From contig JANRFH010000041.1 of assembly GCA_030725745.1 (NCBI GenBank), forward strand, positions 1 through 64,000: a stretch of DNA of 64,000 nucleotides, written 5' to 3'. Origin of the DNA: Akkermansiaceae bacterium. GTDB lineage: Bacteria; Verrucomicrobiota; Verrucomicrobiia; Verrucomicrobiales; Akkermansiaceae. The notes beneath the pieces were generated by a model that did no database searches, was not told the DNA's origin, and worked only from the letters and a program-made list of their open reading frames with translations. Numbering within the stretch: position 1 is the stretch's first letter; every line of letters begins with the position of its first letter. This document shows, one piece after another, positions 54,152 to 62,945 of the stretch. Position numbers and translations under genes: made by a program.

Positions 54152-54604
54152 ATGAAACTAGAACCAACCGAAAGAATAGAAGTCTACTACGATGGGCGCT
54201 GTGGGATGTGTTGCAGCTTCCATGAGTGGATCAACAGGCAAGCACGAGCCTTCCAAATTGATTTCATCCCCTATCAGGCGGCGCACGCTGAGCAGAGATT
54301 TCCCGGTCTGGGGACGCTGGATCCGGCTCGCGAAATGATTGTGAGGACAACGGAGGGTGAAGTTTTCAGAGGCGCGGAGGCTTGGGTCTGGTGTCTGTAT
54401 AGTTGCCGGAATTTTCAAACGACGGCACGCAGGTTGGCGGGGCCGGGGTTACTACCCGTGGCGGTGCAGGCTTGCCGTGTGCTTGCTGCGAATCGTCATG
54501 CAATCAGCAAGGTTTTCTTTAGGAGGAAGGACAAGATTGTGAGGGATGAGCTTCACCACATGGATGCGGCGGACTGCGAGGGTGAGTTTTGTGTGGTGAA
54601 ATGA
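54152..54604 (+). CDS. DCC-family (DUF393) thiol-disulfide oxidoreductase-like protein
   Basis: A 150-residue protein with the DCC start IEVYYDGRCGMCC (Asp14, Cys17, Cys20, with an extra Cys21). The family is related to thioredoxin-like proteins and named for the conserved Asp and Cys pair. FIPYQAAHAEQRFPGL and the FRGAEAW stretch fit the family, and the end is rich in charge. The reaction is unknown; members often lie beside membrane proteins. It begins the second four-gene operon, overlapping the next gene if that starts at 54601. Confidence 0.85.
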   Translation: MKLEPTERIEVYYDGRCGMCCSFHEWINRQARAFQIDFIPYQAAHAEQRFPGLGTLDPAREMIVRTTEGEVFRGAEAWVWCLYSCRNFQTTARRLAGPGLLPVAVQACRVLAANRHAISKVFFRRKDKIVRDELHHMDAADCEGEFCVVK

Positions 54605-55032
54605 GATCAAACGGAAAACCTAAAATCATGAGCACATTCACATTGGAACTCGCACTACGATTCGCAGGAATGATCCTGACCGGCTTGGTGCTGGCAAATT
54701 TTGTCGCGGCGAAGAGGTGGCGGTATGCGGAGAATCTTGCAGGTTCTACAGTGATCGTACGGCAGGTATTTTATGTCCACTGCGCTTACATCGTAGTCAT
54801 CATTGCGGCTCTTGCACTGCTATGTCTGGGCTGGCCGGGATTGCTTTTAAAGGGAGAGATGAGCCGAGTTCTATGTGTTTTCTTCGCCCTTTTCTGGGGA
54901 AGTCGGGTGGTGGTGCAGCTCACCTACTATGATCGCGAGTTGCGCCGCGCAGACCGTGGGTGGGACATCTTTTTCCTCGGGGTCTTTCTGGTGCTGAGCG
55001 CCGTTTTCACTCTAGCTGCTGTCTTCCAATGA
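54601..55032 (+). CDS. Four-helix membrane protein A (tandem paralogue)
   Basis: A 143-residue protein with four predicted membrane segments. The ATG at 54601 overlaps the DCC stop (ATGA); an internal ATG at 54628 is an alternative. The stretch from FYVHCAYIVVI through FFALFWGSRVVVQLTYYDREL aligns with the next protein by shared aromatic, Trp-Arg and Asp positions, so the two arose by tandem duplication. No known family was recognised. Its position between DCC and MBOAT genes suggests a membrane complex. Confidence 0.75.
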   Translation: MRSNGKPKIMSTFTLELALRFAGMILTGLVLANFVAAKRWRYAENLAGSTVIVRQVFYVHCAYIVVIIAALALLCLGWPGLLLKGEMSRVLCVFFALFWGSRVVVQLTYYDRELRRADRGWDIFFLGVFLVLSAVFTLAAVFQ

Positions 55033-55472
55033 GAGAATTATTAGAAATCGGACTGCTAATCGGTGGCTATTCGCTTGTAGCACTGTGCATTGGGAGCTTC
55101 TGGATTCCCAAAGCTCTCGGCTGGCGTGAAAAGCTCGCCGGTCTTAGTCCACTGATGCGTGAGCTGTGGTGGACTTACTCGATCTACGTGTGGAGCAGTC
55201 ATGTGTTTTTTGCGGTCTTGGCACTTGGCTTCGGTGATTGGCTGATGGGCGGGACGGGGTCGGCGAAAGCGATGTGCACGTTTATCTTACTCTGGTGGTC
55301 GGTGCGGCTGTATCTTCAGTTTTTTGGGTTCGATCTGAGTGAGGTAGAGGGGACGATGAGTAATAAAGTGGGCAAGCATTTGCTGACTCTTCTCTTCGTG
55401 GGCTTGGTTGTTCTCTTCGCAGGCTTGCTCTGCTGGAATACCGGGCTGATAGGGGCAGGAGGCTTGAGATGA
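55029..55472 (+). CDS. Four-helix membrane protein B (tandem paralogue)
   Basis: A 147-residue protein with four membrane segments, starting MRELLEIGLL at an ATG that overlaps the preceding stop (ATGA). LWWTYSIYVWSSHVFFAVLAL and CTFILLWWSVRLYLQFFGFDL mirror the corresponding helices of the preceding protein, with conserved W/Y-rich starts, an Arg in helix 3 or 4, and an Asp after it. Its stop overlaps the MBOAT start. Function unknown. Confidence 0.75.
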   Translation: MRELLEIGLLIGGYSLVALCIGSFWIPKALGWREKLAGLSPLMRELWWTYSIYVWSSHVFFAVLALGFGDWLMGGTGSAKAMCTFILLWWSVRLYLQFFGFDLSEVEGTMSNKVGKHLLTLLFVGLVVLFAGLLCWNTGLIGAGGLR

Positions 55473-56383
55473 TATGGATCGTCATTTCATTGGTGCTTTT
55501 AGGGATCGTCGCCGGGCGGCTTTTGGCAAACCTTAGGCCTCTGTGGTTAAAGAGGCTAATGGGTTGGCTCCTGCTTGGCGCGATAGTTGTGGGCGCGGAT
55601 TTTACTCTCGCCGCAGTGGAGCCATTGTGGCGGATGGTGGGGATCTGCTGCGTGCTTCTCGGCGGGATGAAGGGCTTGGTTTATGCAGAGTGGGCAGGGC
55701 TGCATAAGCTCAGCTGGTTGCGTTACGGCGTGTTCTCCTTTCTGTGGTTCGGGATGGATGTGGGGAGTTTTCAAACGCGACGCGAGGGACTGAGCTGGAA
55801 AGGTGATGTGAAATTGGGGTTATTACTGATGCTCCTCGGCACGCTTGGCGCATGGCTAGTATGGGCGATGGAGTGGCGGCAGATCCTGATCATGTTCTTG
55901 CCGATGAGCTTGGGATTTCACTTCGGAGCCCTGCGTGTGCTGAAAGGTGGATTGCGCGCGAAGGGCTTTCCCGTGAGGACTCTTTTCCCAAATGTCCTAG
56001 CGACACAAGGGATAGGGGATTTCTGGAGCAGGCGCTGGAACGTCGGCTATTCGCAAATGATGCAACGCCTTGTCGGAAGGCCAGTGGAAAGATGGTTCGG
56101 AGCCAGCGCGGGAGCGATGGCGATCTTTGTTGGTTCCGGATTGCTGCATGAGCTTGCCATTACGCTTCCAGTCCGCGCTGGATACGGCCTGCCGACTCTG
56201 TATTTCACCGCACATGGTGTGCTGGTTCTTTTAGAAAAAAAGTGGGGACGATCGATTGGCAAAATACCCGCATTGCTCGCCGTGACCGTGCCGCTGGGAT
56301 TTCTCTTTCCGCCTGCGTTCCAGAGCGAAGTCATCGCAAAATGCCTCGGTGTATTCGAGATTTGGGCACCTCTCTCTCCTTGA
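55469..56383 (+). CDS. MBOAT/wax-synthase-like membrane acyltransferase
   Basis: A 304-residue protein with about eight membrane segments. The MBOAT_2/wax-synthase pattern is visible: DFWSRRWN at 184-191 and FVGSGLLHELAI with the predicted catalytic His227. The DVGSFQTRR stretch and the YFTAHGVLVLLE segment also fit. MBOAT enzymes transfer acyl groups to hydroxyls of lipids, proteins or glycans; plant-type wax synthases esterify alcohols. The acceptor is unknown. It is the last gene of the second coupled operon. Confidence 0.82.
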   Translation: MIWIVISLVLLGIVAGRLLANLRPLWLKRLMGWLLLGAIVVGADFTLAAVEPLWRMVGICCVLLGGMKGLVYAEWAGLHKLSWLRYGVFSFLWFGMDVGSFQTRREGLSWKGDVKLGLLLMLLGTLGAWLVWAMEWRQILIMFLPMSLGFHFGALRVLKGGLRAKGFPVRTLFPNVLATQGIGDFWSRRWNVGYSQMMQRLVGRPVERWFGASAGAMAIFVGSGLLHELAITLPVRAGYGLPTLYFTAHGVLVLLEKKWGRSIGKIPALLAVTVPLGFLFPPAFQSEVIAKCLGVFEIWAPLSP

Positions 56384-56513
56384 TAGGGGCTTTCAAGCAC
56401 ATTGATCGTCCCGGGAGGGAGATCGTTCACGATTCTCATGAGCCACTTTCCGCCCGTGAGGTATATTTTACCTTCCTGCGGCGCGGGCTTTGCTGTGAAC
56501 TGATCACAGCGCC

Positions 56514-58046
56514 ATGAATAATCCGTTCCGCGAAGATTTTGTCTCTAGAAACCGTCCTGAGCCCTGCACCGTCGTCATCTTCGGTGCTACAGGTGACCTC
56601 ACGCACCGCAAGCTCATCCCTGCTCTCTACAACCTTGCTGTGGATGGCGAGTTGCCGACTGGGGTGAACATCATCGGCTTCGCACGCCGCGAGAAATCCG
56701 ATGAGGAATTCCGCGCCGGGCTGGAGGAGCTGAATAAGAAGGTCTCCCGCAGTGGGCAGGATGATGAAATCTGGGGGAATTTCATCCAGAGCGTCACCTA
56801 TCACCAATCCGAGTTCACCGACTTGGAGGGCTACGCCTCTCTCGCAAGGCGGCTGGATGAAATCGACGCAGGGCGCGGTGGCGCGGGAAATCGCCTGTTC
56901 TACATCGCCTCTGCCCCTGAGTTTTTCGACGATATCCTCCTGCATCTTAAAAGTGCTGGCCTCAACCAGTCAAAGGAAGGCTGCTGGGCGCGCGTGATCG
57001 TTGAGAAACCCTTCGGCACGGATCTTGCGACGGCGAAGCATCTCAACCAAGTGGTTAACGAGACTTTTGAGGAAAAAGACACCTACCGCATCGATCACTA
57101 CCTCGGCAAAGAAACCGCGCAAAACCTCATGGTACTGCGCTTCGCCAATGCGATTTTTGAGCCTCTCTGGAACCGCAAGTACATCGGCCACATCCAGATC
57201 ACCTGTTCCGAGAACCTTGGCATGGAGGGTGGACGCGGCGGCTACTACGAGAAATCCGGAGCCCTGCGCGACATGGTGCAGAACCATCTTCTCCAGCTCC
57301 TCAGCCTCGTTGCCATGGAGCCGCCGACCGATCTTTCCGCCGACGGCGTTCGCGATGAGAAGGTGAAAATCATCCGCTCCCTCCGCCAGTGGGACACCCC
57401 GGAAAAAGTCGCCGCGAACGTCATCCGCGCCCAATACACCGCCGGTCACATCGATGGAAATTCCGTCCCCGGCTACCGCGAGGAAGACCGCGTTTCGCCG
57501 ACTTCCGAGACCGAGGCCTACGTCGCCGTGCGCCTGATGATCGATACCTGGCGCTGGAGCGGAGTTCCTTTCTACATCCGCATGGGCAAACGCCTTCCTA
57601 AGAAATCCACAGAGATCTCCATCCATTTCAAAGACGCGCCTTCTGTGCTCTTCAGCGCGCTTCCCGGCGGCGTCCCCGGCGGCAACGTGCTCGTCATCCG
57701 TATCCAGCCAGATGAGGGGATTTCGCTGCGAATGGTCTCGAAAATTCCCGGCACCAGCCTGCGCCTTGAGCCGGTGAAAATGGATTTCCACTACTCCACC
57801 AGTTTCGGAAAAGGCAGCCCGGAGGCCTACGAGCGCCTCATCCTCGATGCGATGGCCGGCGATGCCACGCTCTTCGCACGCCGCGACGAAGTGGAAGAAG
57901 CCTGGCGTTTCATCGACCATATCGAGCGCGCCTGGCACGAGTCCGACAACAAGCCGCCGATGGCGGAATTCGTTGCCGGCTCATGGGGGCCGAAGGAGGC
58001 CGATGAAATGATCAAAGCGGACGGTTTCGACTGGCGCAGACTTTGA
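56514..58046 (+). CDS. zwf: Glucose-6-phosphate 1-dehydrogenase
   Basis: A 510-residue NADP-dependent enzyme, first step of the oxidative pentose phosphate pathway. FGATGDLTHRK at about 23-33 is the nucleotide-binding loop, and RIDHYLGKE near residue 192 contains the catalytic His and Lys. Further conserved blocks are LRDMVQNHLLQLL and the SETEAYVAVRL stretch. It precedes opcA with a four-base overlap. Together with the RpiB domain it feeds pentose phosphates. Confidence 0.97.
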   Translation: MNNPFREDFVSRNRPEPCTVVIFGATGDLTHRKLIPALYNLAVDGELPTGVNIIGFARREKSDEEFRAGLEELNKKVSRSGQDDEIWGNFIQSVTYHQSEFTDLEGYASLARRLDEIDAGRGGAGNRLFYIASAPEFFDDILLHLKSAGLNQSKEGCWARVIVEKPFGTDLATAKHLNQVVNETFEEKDTYRIDHYLGKETAQNLMVLRFANAIFEPLWNRKYIGHIQITCSENLGMEGGRGGYYEKSGALRDMVQNHLLQLLSLVAMEPPTDLSADGVRDEKVKIIRSLRQWDTPEKVAANVIRAQYTAGHIDGNSVPGYREEDRVSPTSETEAYVAVRLMIDTWRWSGVPFYIRMGKRLPKKSTEISIHFKDAPSVLFSALPGGVPGGNVLVIRIQPDEGISLRMVSKIPGTSLRLEPVKMDFHYSTSFGKGSPEAYERLILDAMAGDATLFARRDEVEEAWRFIDHIERAWHESDNKPPMAEFVAGSWGPKEADEMIKADGFDWRRL

Positions 58047-59083
58047 ACCAATACCAAGCGATGGACAAATACGCAGAGCTAGGCATGGAGGTGGCGGTTT
58101 CCCAGATCGATGGGGAACTGAAGAAACTTTGGGAGCAGGACGACGCGAGCACGAACGCCTCGCTGATGAATCTTGTCGTTTTCACAGAAAAGGAAGGCGG
58201 CCTGCTGGAGAACTCCCGCATCATCAACGATCTCACCCGTGAGAACGCCTGCCGCGCGATACTCGTGGAGATCAACAGCGAAGCGGATCCGTCTATCCGC
58301 GCGTGGATCACCGCGCACTGCCACCTTTCCGGCGGGAAGAAATCGGTCTGCTGCGAGCAGATCTCCTTTTACCTCACGGGGCGTGTCACGGGTCGCTTCC
58401 GGAACACAGTTTTCTCCCATCTCAACTCTGATCTCCCACTCGTCTTCTGGTGGCAGGGAGAGCTTTCGGACGTTTTCACCGAGCGACTCGTCAGCGTCAT
58501 TGATCGGCTGATTGTGGATAGTTCCGCTTGGCAGAATCCCAAAGCTTCTTTCTCCCGGATTCTGGAAAGCGTAGACGACAACACGAAGTTGACAGTGCAG
58601 GATCTCGCATGGACGCGCTGCTGGCAATTCCGCGCGAGCATCGCGGGCTTGTTCGATGATAGCGTGGCACAAACGATCATCGGCAACATCGAGAAGGTGA
58701 AGATCACCCACCATGCCTCAGATCGGAATACCGCGCTTCAGATCCTCGCATGGCTCGCCGTTCAGGCGGGATGGAAGTCCACCGGGAAACTTCTTTTCGA
58801 GACTCGGAACGGCACCAAAATCATCGCAGAGATCGAGGCTTCGGAAGATTCCGCGCCGATCAGCTTGGTTGAAATTTCTGCAGGCGAAACGGTCGTCCGC
58901 GTTAGCCGTGAAAAGGACTCTGCGCACCTTTTGCGTGAGATACAGTCAGGTGACTATCATGTCAGCTCACTCTCTCCGGCAGATCCCGAGCCTTCCGCAG
59001 ATCTTGTGGCAGAGCAGCTCGCACGTGGTGGGAAAAACTCACTCTTCCTCAAGATTCTTCCGCAGTTTCTAGAATTGATCTGA
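58043..59083 (+). CDS. opcA: OpcA-like glucose-6-phosphate dehydrogenase assembly protein
   Basis: A 346-residue OpcA-family protein. LMNLVVFTEKEGG, the helix to ENACRAILVEIN, and LPLVFWWQGEL at about 132-142 are typical. OpcA activates or assembles G6PDH in cyanobacteria and actinobacteria. The TTG at 58043 overlaps the zwf stop (TTGA); an ATG at 58061 is also possible, and neither has a strong ribosome-binding site, as expected for translational coupling. It ends convergently with malQ across an inverted repeat. Confidence 0.88.
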   Translation: MNQYQAMDKYAELGMEVAVSQIDGELKKLWEQDDASTNASLMNLVVFTEKEGGLLENSRIINDLTRENACRAILVEINSEADPSIRAWITAHCHLSGGKKSVCCEQISFYLTGRVTGRFRNTVFSHLNSDLPLVFWWQGELSDVFTERLVSVIDRLIVDSSAWQNPKASFSRILESVDDNTKLTVQDLAWTRCWQFRASIAGLFDDSVAQTIIGNIEKVKITHHASDRNTALQILAWLAVQAGWKSTGKLLFETRNGTKIIAEIEASEDSAPISLVEISAGETVVRVSREKDSAHLLREIQSGDYHVSSLSPADPEPSADLVAEQLARGGKNSLFLKILPQFLELI

Positions 59084-59089
59084 GACTAT

Positions 59090-59189
59090 GGAGCGCGGCT
59101 TTGTAAGCCGCTGTCTTACGGCTCGATCCACATTAGCGTAGCGCAAGAATGAAACAGCCGCAACCAAGCGGCTTACAAAGCCGCGCTCC
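59090..59189. repeat. Perfect 22-base inverted repeat between opcA and malQ, GGAGCGC family
   Basis: A 22-base arm at 59090-59111, beginning GGAGCGCGGC, is exactly inverted at 59168-59189 around a 56-base centre. Another short hairpin (GTAAGCCGC with GTCTTAC) can form at the left. The outer pattern resembles 29212-29270. It fills the gap between convergent genes and could act in both directions, but there is no T-run. Confidence 0.8.
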
Positions 59190-59194
59190 CCACG

Positions 59195-61855
59195 TCACCT
59201 CCCGGAGTCTGAGATGAGTTCGGAGAGGGTCGCATTGAATTTCGCCGCCGCTGAGAGTTCGCTGACTGTCGGCTTCATACGCCATCTCCAGTAGTAAGGG
59301 ATAATTGCAGGCACATTGATGCGCTCGCCCTCGATGTCCTCGTCGCGGAGGCGCTCGTCGATGGCCAGCAGATCTTGGAACGGGAACACCGCCCACATAG
59401 CAGGCGAGTGAAGGTGCTGCGCTAAGATGCGCGAGGCCATCTCGCCGCTGAGTTCCTTCTCAGGTAAAGAGATTCCGAACATTTCCCAAGCAAAGCGTGA
59501 GCGCACCAGCTCGTCATCGCGCCACCAGCTACGCAGCGTTTCCATATCGTGGGTGCCTGTGGAGACAACGCTCATGTATGGCGCGTGATCCGGGCGGAAA
59601 AACTCGCTTGTTGTTGCTTTCGGCCAGCGCTGGATCTCCAGCGAAAGCATGCCCATATCTCTCATCACACCTGGCACACATGCTGGCACCATGCCGAGAT
59701 CCTCTCCGCAAAGGAGCATATCGCTCGCCGCGCGCATGGCGGGAAGTTTCTCCAGCGCCTTCGCTTCCCAGAATTTTTCCTGCCTACTATAGAAGTAGTC
59801 GTTGTAGAGATCTTTCAGCTTGTTCCGGGTGTCCTCATCGAGGTTTTTGAATGACACCGTGTCGGTCATCGACATGCGCGGGTGGAATTCCTTCCCACCG
59901 GAACCCGGAACCTCGAAGAACAGAACCTCGCCCACAAGATCCATCAAAGCTTCCTTGATCCAGTCCTTGTTCGCCCAATCGCCCGGTTTGAGTTTTGCAA
60001 AGAACCCTTCAACGCCTTTTTGAGTGGCAAAGGCCTCCCTCAGTCCATAGCAGCCGAGCCCCCAGTCGATCATGAAGTCTTGGCGTATGCCGTCGGCGAG
60101 ATTCCCGAAAGTTTCCTTGAGCGAGTCCTCGCGGATGTAGGGCTTGCAGAAGCGATCGTAGTCGAAATTGATGCCGCGTTCCGCGAACTCTTCGATCCTC
60201 ACTGGCAGCGCGGGATCGAAGGTGCCAAGCAGTCCCTCGATGTGCTCGATGGGCACCTGCCAGATACGGAAGAAGCCGAGGATATGGTCGATGCGGTAGG
60301 CATCAAAGTAGCGGCTGAGTTTTTCAAAACGCGAGCGCCACCACGCGTAGCCGTCCTTCGCCATGACATCCCAGTCGTAGGTCGGGAAGCCCCAGGTCTG
60401 GCCTTTTTTCGCAAAGCCATCCGGCGGAGCACCGGTCTGTGCATCCATTTTGAAAAGGTGTGGTGCTGACCATGCGTCCACCGACTCTCGGTCGATGCCG
60501 ATGGGTAGATCGCCTTTCAGCGCTACGCCGATGGAGTGCATGTATGCCACGGCATCCGAAAGCTGGAGATCCAGCTCATACTGGAGCCAGGTGAAATACA
60601 TGACGTCGGCATTGATTTCGAGGGCGGCGGTGTTGCGGTCGTATGGCGTTTCCTCACCCCATTTGGTGAAATCGGCAGTGCCGTATTCATCGCGTTTCAC
60701 GGAGAAGAACGCGTAGTCGATCACCCAGTCCCAATTTGCTTTCAGGAAATTCCTGAACACAGGGCTTGCCATGATGGCGTCACGATTTGCATCGAAAACC
60801 TCGCGGGTGAGTTTCCATTTCACATCCATTACCGCCTCATAATCGACCTGCTTCAGCTTGTTGAGTTTGTTGCGGGATTTTACGAAATCTGCGTCGTCAG
60901 GAAGCGGGAAGCTTAGTGCATCTAGCCGCAGGTAGATCGGATGGAGGGCATATACACTGATCGCTGAGTAAGGGTAGCTATCTGTCCAAGTGCGGGTGGA
61001 AGTGGTGTCGTTGATCGGCAGGATCTGGAGCATTTTAAGCCCAGTTGCCGCCGCCCAATCCGCCATCGGCTTGAGATCTGCAAACTCCCCCACCCCGCAG
61101 CCCTCCTCGCTGCGCAGTGAAAACACCGGGATGGCCATTCCCGCTCCGCGGAACATCAGATCATGGGTGCGGTGGTACTGTTCATCGGTAACGCGTGTGA
61201 AAGCTGCGCCGTGGCGGTGATCCAGTGCACGGTTCCCGCCGTTCTCGATTTTTATCAGCTTCCCCTGAGCGAGATCATAGAGGCCGTATTTGTATTCAAT
61301 GTGCCAATCCGCAGGGATATCGAGCCGTATGCTCCAGAAATTCTGCCCACTGTTTTTTAGCGGTAAAGCGCGTTGGTAATCCCAATCGCCAAAAGCATCC
61401 AGCCCGCCGGTGATGCACGGCACGAGACCCTCGGGAACGCGCGACATGTGCAAGCGTATCTCATGGTTCCCCTTGCCTAGAGGCTCTTCCTTACAGGCAG
61501 AGGTGTCATCGGCTATCGCTCCGAAAACTTTTGCCTCATAGACCCGGTCGATGGCGCCGGCAGATCTCCAGTCGTCGAGGAAAACGATTTTCTCACCTGA
61601 TGTTTCGTTGATTTCAAAGCTACGCAGGCCACCCCATTCCTTGAGTTTCACATCGCCCCGCCGGAGAGAGAATCCGTAATCCAAGCGCGCACTTCCGCGC
61701 ACCTCTGCCTCTACCTCCGCCTGCCAATGCCCGTCATCCGCCCAATGCATGGGCATCACATGGCGCATCGATCCGCCCTCGGATTCCAACGCCATTTCCA
61801 ACCAGACCGATTCCCCGATCACCGTCCCGTATGCCACCCTGAATTTCCAAATCAT
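59195..61855 (-). CDS. malQ: 4-alpha-glucanotransferase, DPE2-type, with starch-binding domains
   Basis: An 886-residue GH77 enzyme with two N-terminal CBM20-like domains (about 1-115 and 130-235; FGDWDYQRALPL marks the second). The GH77 barrel follows, with FSLRSEEGCGVGEFADL, the nucleophile Asp in RIDHILGFFRIW, Glu in CGEDLGMVP and Asp in STGTHDMETL. Two CBM20 domains and the length fit plant and bacterial DPE2 (amylomaltase that uses maltose and a glycogen-like acceptor) rather than E. coli MalQ. It is read toward opcA and downstream of menA in the same direction. Confidence 0.94.
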   Translation of the reverse strand: MIWKFRVAYGTVIGESVWLEMALESEGGSMRHVMPMHWADDGHWQAEVEAEVRGSARLDYGFSLRRGDVKLKEWGGLRSFEINETSGEKIVFLDDWRSAGAIDRVYEAKVFGAIADDTSACKEEPLGKGNHEIRLHMSRVPEGLVPCITGGLDAFGDWDYQRALPLKNSGQNFWSIRLDIPADWHIEYKYGLYDLAQGKLIKIENGGNRALDHRHGAAFTRVTDEQYHRTHDLMFRGAGMAIPVFSLRSEEGCGVGEFADLKPMADWAAATGLKMLQILPINDTTSTRTWTDSYPYSAISVYALHPIYLRLDALSFPLPDDADFVKSRNKLNKLKQVDYEAVMDVKWKLTREVFDANRDAIMASPVFRNFLKANWDWVIDYAFFSVKRDEYGTADFTKWGEETPYDRNTAALEINADVMYFTWLQYELDLQLSDAVAYMHSIGVALKGDLPIGIDRESVDAWSAPHLFKMDAQTGAPPDGFAKKGQTWGFPTYDWDVMAKDGYAWWRSRFEKLSRYFDAYRIDHILGFFRIWQVPIEHIEGLLGTFDPALPVRIEEFAERGINFDYDRFCKPYIREDSLKETFGNLADGIRQDFMIDWGLGCYGLREAFATQKGVEGFFAKLKPGDWANKDWIKEALMDLVGEVLFFEVPGSGGKEFHPRMSMTDTVSFKNLDEDTRNKLKDLYNDYFYSRQEKFWEAKALEKLPAMRAASDMLLCGEDLGMVPACVPGVMRDMGMLSLEIQRWPKATTSEFFRPDHAPYMSVVSTGTHDMETLRSWWRDDELVRSRFAWEMFGISLPEKELSGEMASRILAQHLHSPAMWAVFPFQDLLAIDERLRDEDIEGERINVPAIIPYYWRWRMKPTVSELSAAAKFNATLSELISDSGR

Positions 61856-61959
61856 CCTTCAGGATTCAAAGGTGAAACCCGGCACTCCGCCACCGAAAAA
61901 GGAGATTACTGACGCGTGTTCCTGAGTGTGCCCTCTCGCTCTCCGGCTGTTAGAGCCTC

Positions 61960-62850
61960 TCAGAAAAATGCTGCCACAGCATGAAATACCCCGGCGAAGA
62001 GAACGAGCTGAAGTGCGCCCAGCGCGAGCAGGCGGTTCATGCGAGCATCGGCGGGGAGTGTGAGGATTCCCCAGATGATGCGCATGCCTAGCACGAAGAC
62101 CGGCAGACTGGCGAGGCCAAAGAGAGGATAGCCCATCACCAGCCAGGCGATGCCAAGTAACGCGGCGACTTTGATTTCAAGCCAGATGATCGCGGCGGCA
62201 ACTTTGGGGCCGAGGCGGACGGCGAGAGTGTTTTTCCCGACCTTCGCGTCCTCCTCACGGTCGCGGAAATTGTTCACGGAAATGAGCACTGCGGAGAGTA
62301 AGCCCACCTGCCCGCCAAGAATGGCGGCTTCCGGAAGCCACTGCCCGGTTTGCACGAAGACGGTTCCCATCACCGCGACGAGGCCGAAGAAGAGGATCAC
62401 GAAAAGCTCGCCCATGCCACGGTAAGCCAGCGGAAAGGGTCCGCCGGTGTAGCCGTAGGCGAGGAAGAGCGAAGGAATGCCGATGGCGATCATCGGCCAA
62501 CCGCGAGCTGACCAGAGGAAGAAGCCGAAGAACGCCGCGCCGAGGAGGAACAATGCTCCGAGAGTTATCACTTGCTTGAAGGACACATCGCCAGTGCCGG
62601 TGAGGCGGCGGGGGCCGGTGCGCTTTTCTCCGTCCGCGCCCTTTTTCCCGTCCACTGCGTCGTTGAAGAAATTCGTGGCAATCTGGATGCAGAGCGCACC
62701 GAAAAGTGTGCAAAGCCACAGCCAGAGATCGAAGCTACCCGAGAGTTTCCACGCCAGCACCCCACCCACCCACACCGGGACAATCCCCGCCGCCAATGTT
62801 TTCGGCCTCGCCCCGGAGGCGACGGTGCGCATCAGTTTTCCTGCATCCAT
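61960..62850 (-). CDS. menA: 1,4-dihydroxy-2-naphthoate polyprenyltransferase
   Basis: A 296-residue UbiA-superfamily membrane enzyme with about eight segments. It attaches the prenyl tail to DHNA in menaquinone synthesis. The two aspartate-rich prenyl-diphosphate motifs are NFFNDAVDGKKGADG and NNFRDREEDAKVGKNTLA, both typical of MenA. It agrees with the MenH-like gene at 6610-7422, although the genes are unlinked. No other men genes are nearby. Confidence 0.94.
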   Translation of the reverse strand: MDAGKLMRTVASGARPKTLAAGIVPVWVGGVLAWKLSGSFDLWLWLCTLFGALCIQIATNFFNDAVDGKKGADGEKRTGPRRLTGTGDVSFKQVITLGALFLLGAAFFGFFLWSARGWPMIAIGIPSLFLAYGYTGGPFPLAYRGMGELFVILFFGLVAVMGTVFVQTGQWLPEAAILGGQVGLLSAVLISVNNFRDREEDAKVGKNTLAVRLGPKVAAAIIWLEIKVAALLGIAWLVMGYPLFGLASLPVFVLGMRIIWGILTLPADARMNRLLALGALQLVLFAGVFHAVAAFF

Positions 62851-62945
62851 ATTCCGGCGGGAGTGAAACGGCGGAAGCGGCGAGGTGCGACACCAAATTT
62901 ACGGCAGGAGTGCCGGATCGCCCGAAACACCAAGGGGGAAGATGC

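Noticed and set aside
56970-57938. Minus-strand open frame of 322 codons opposite zwf
   Set aside because: It is a mirror of zwf codon use, with no conserved motif.
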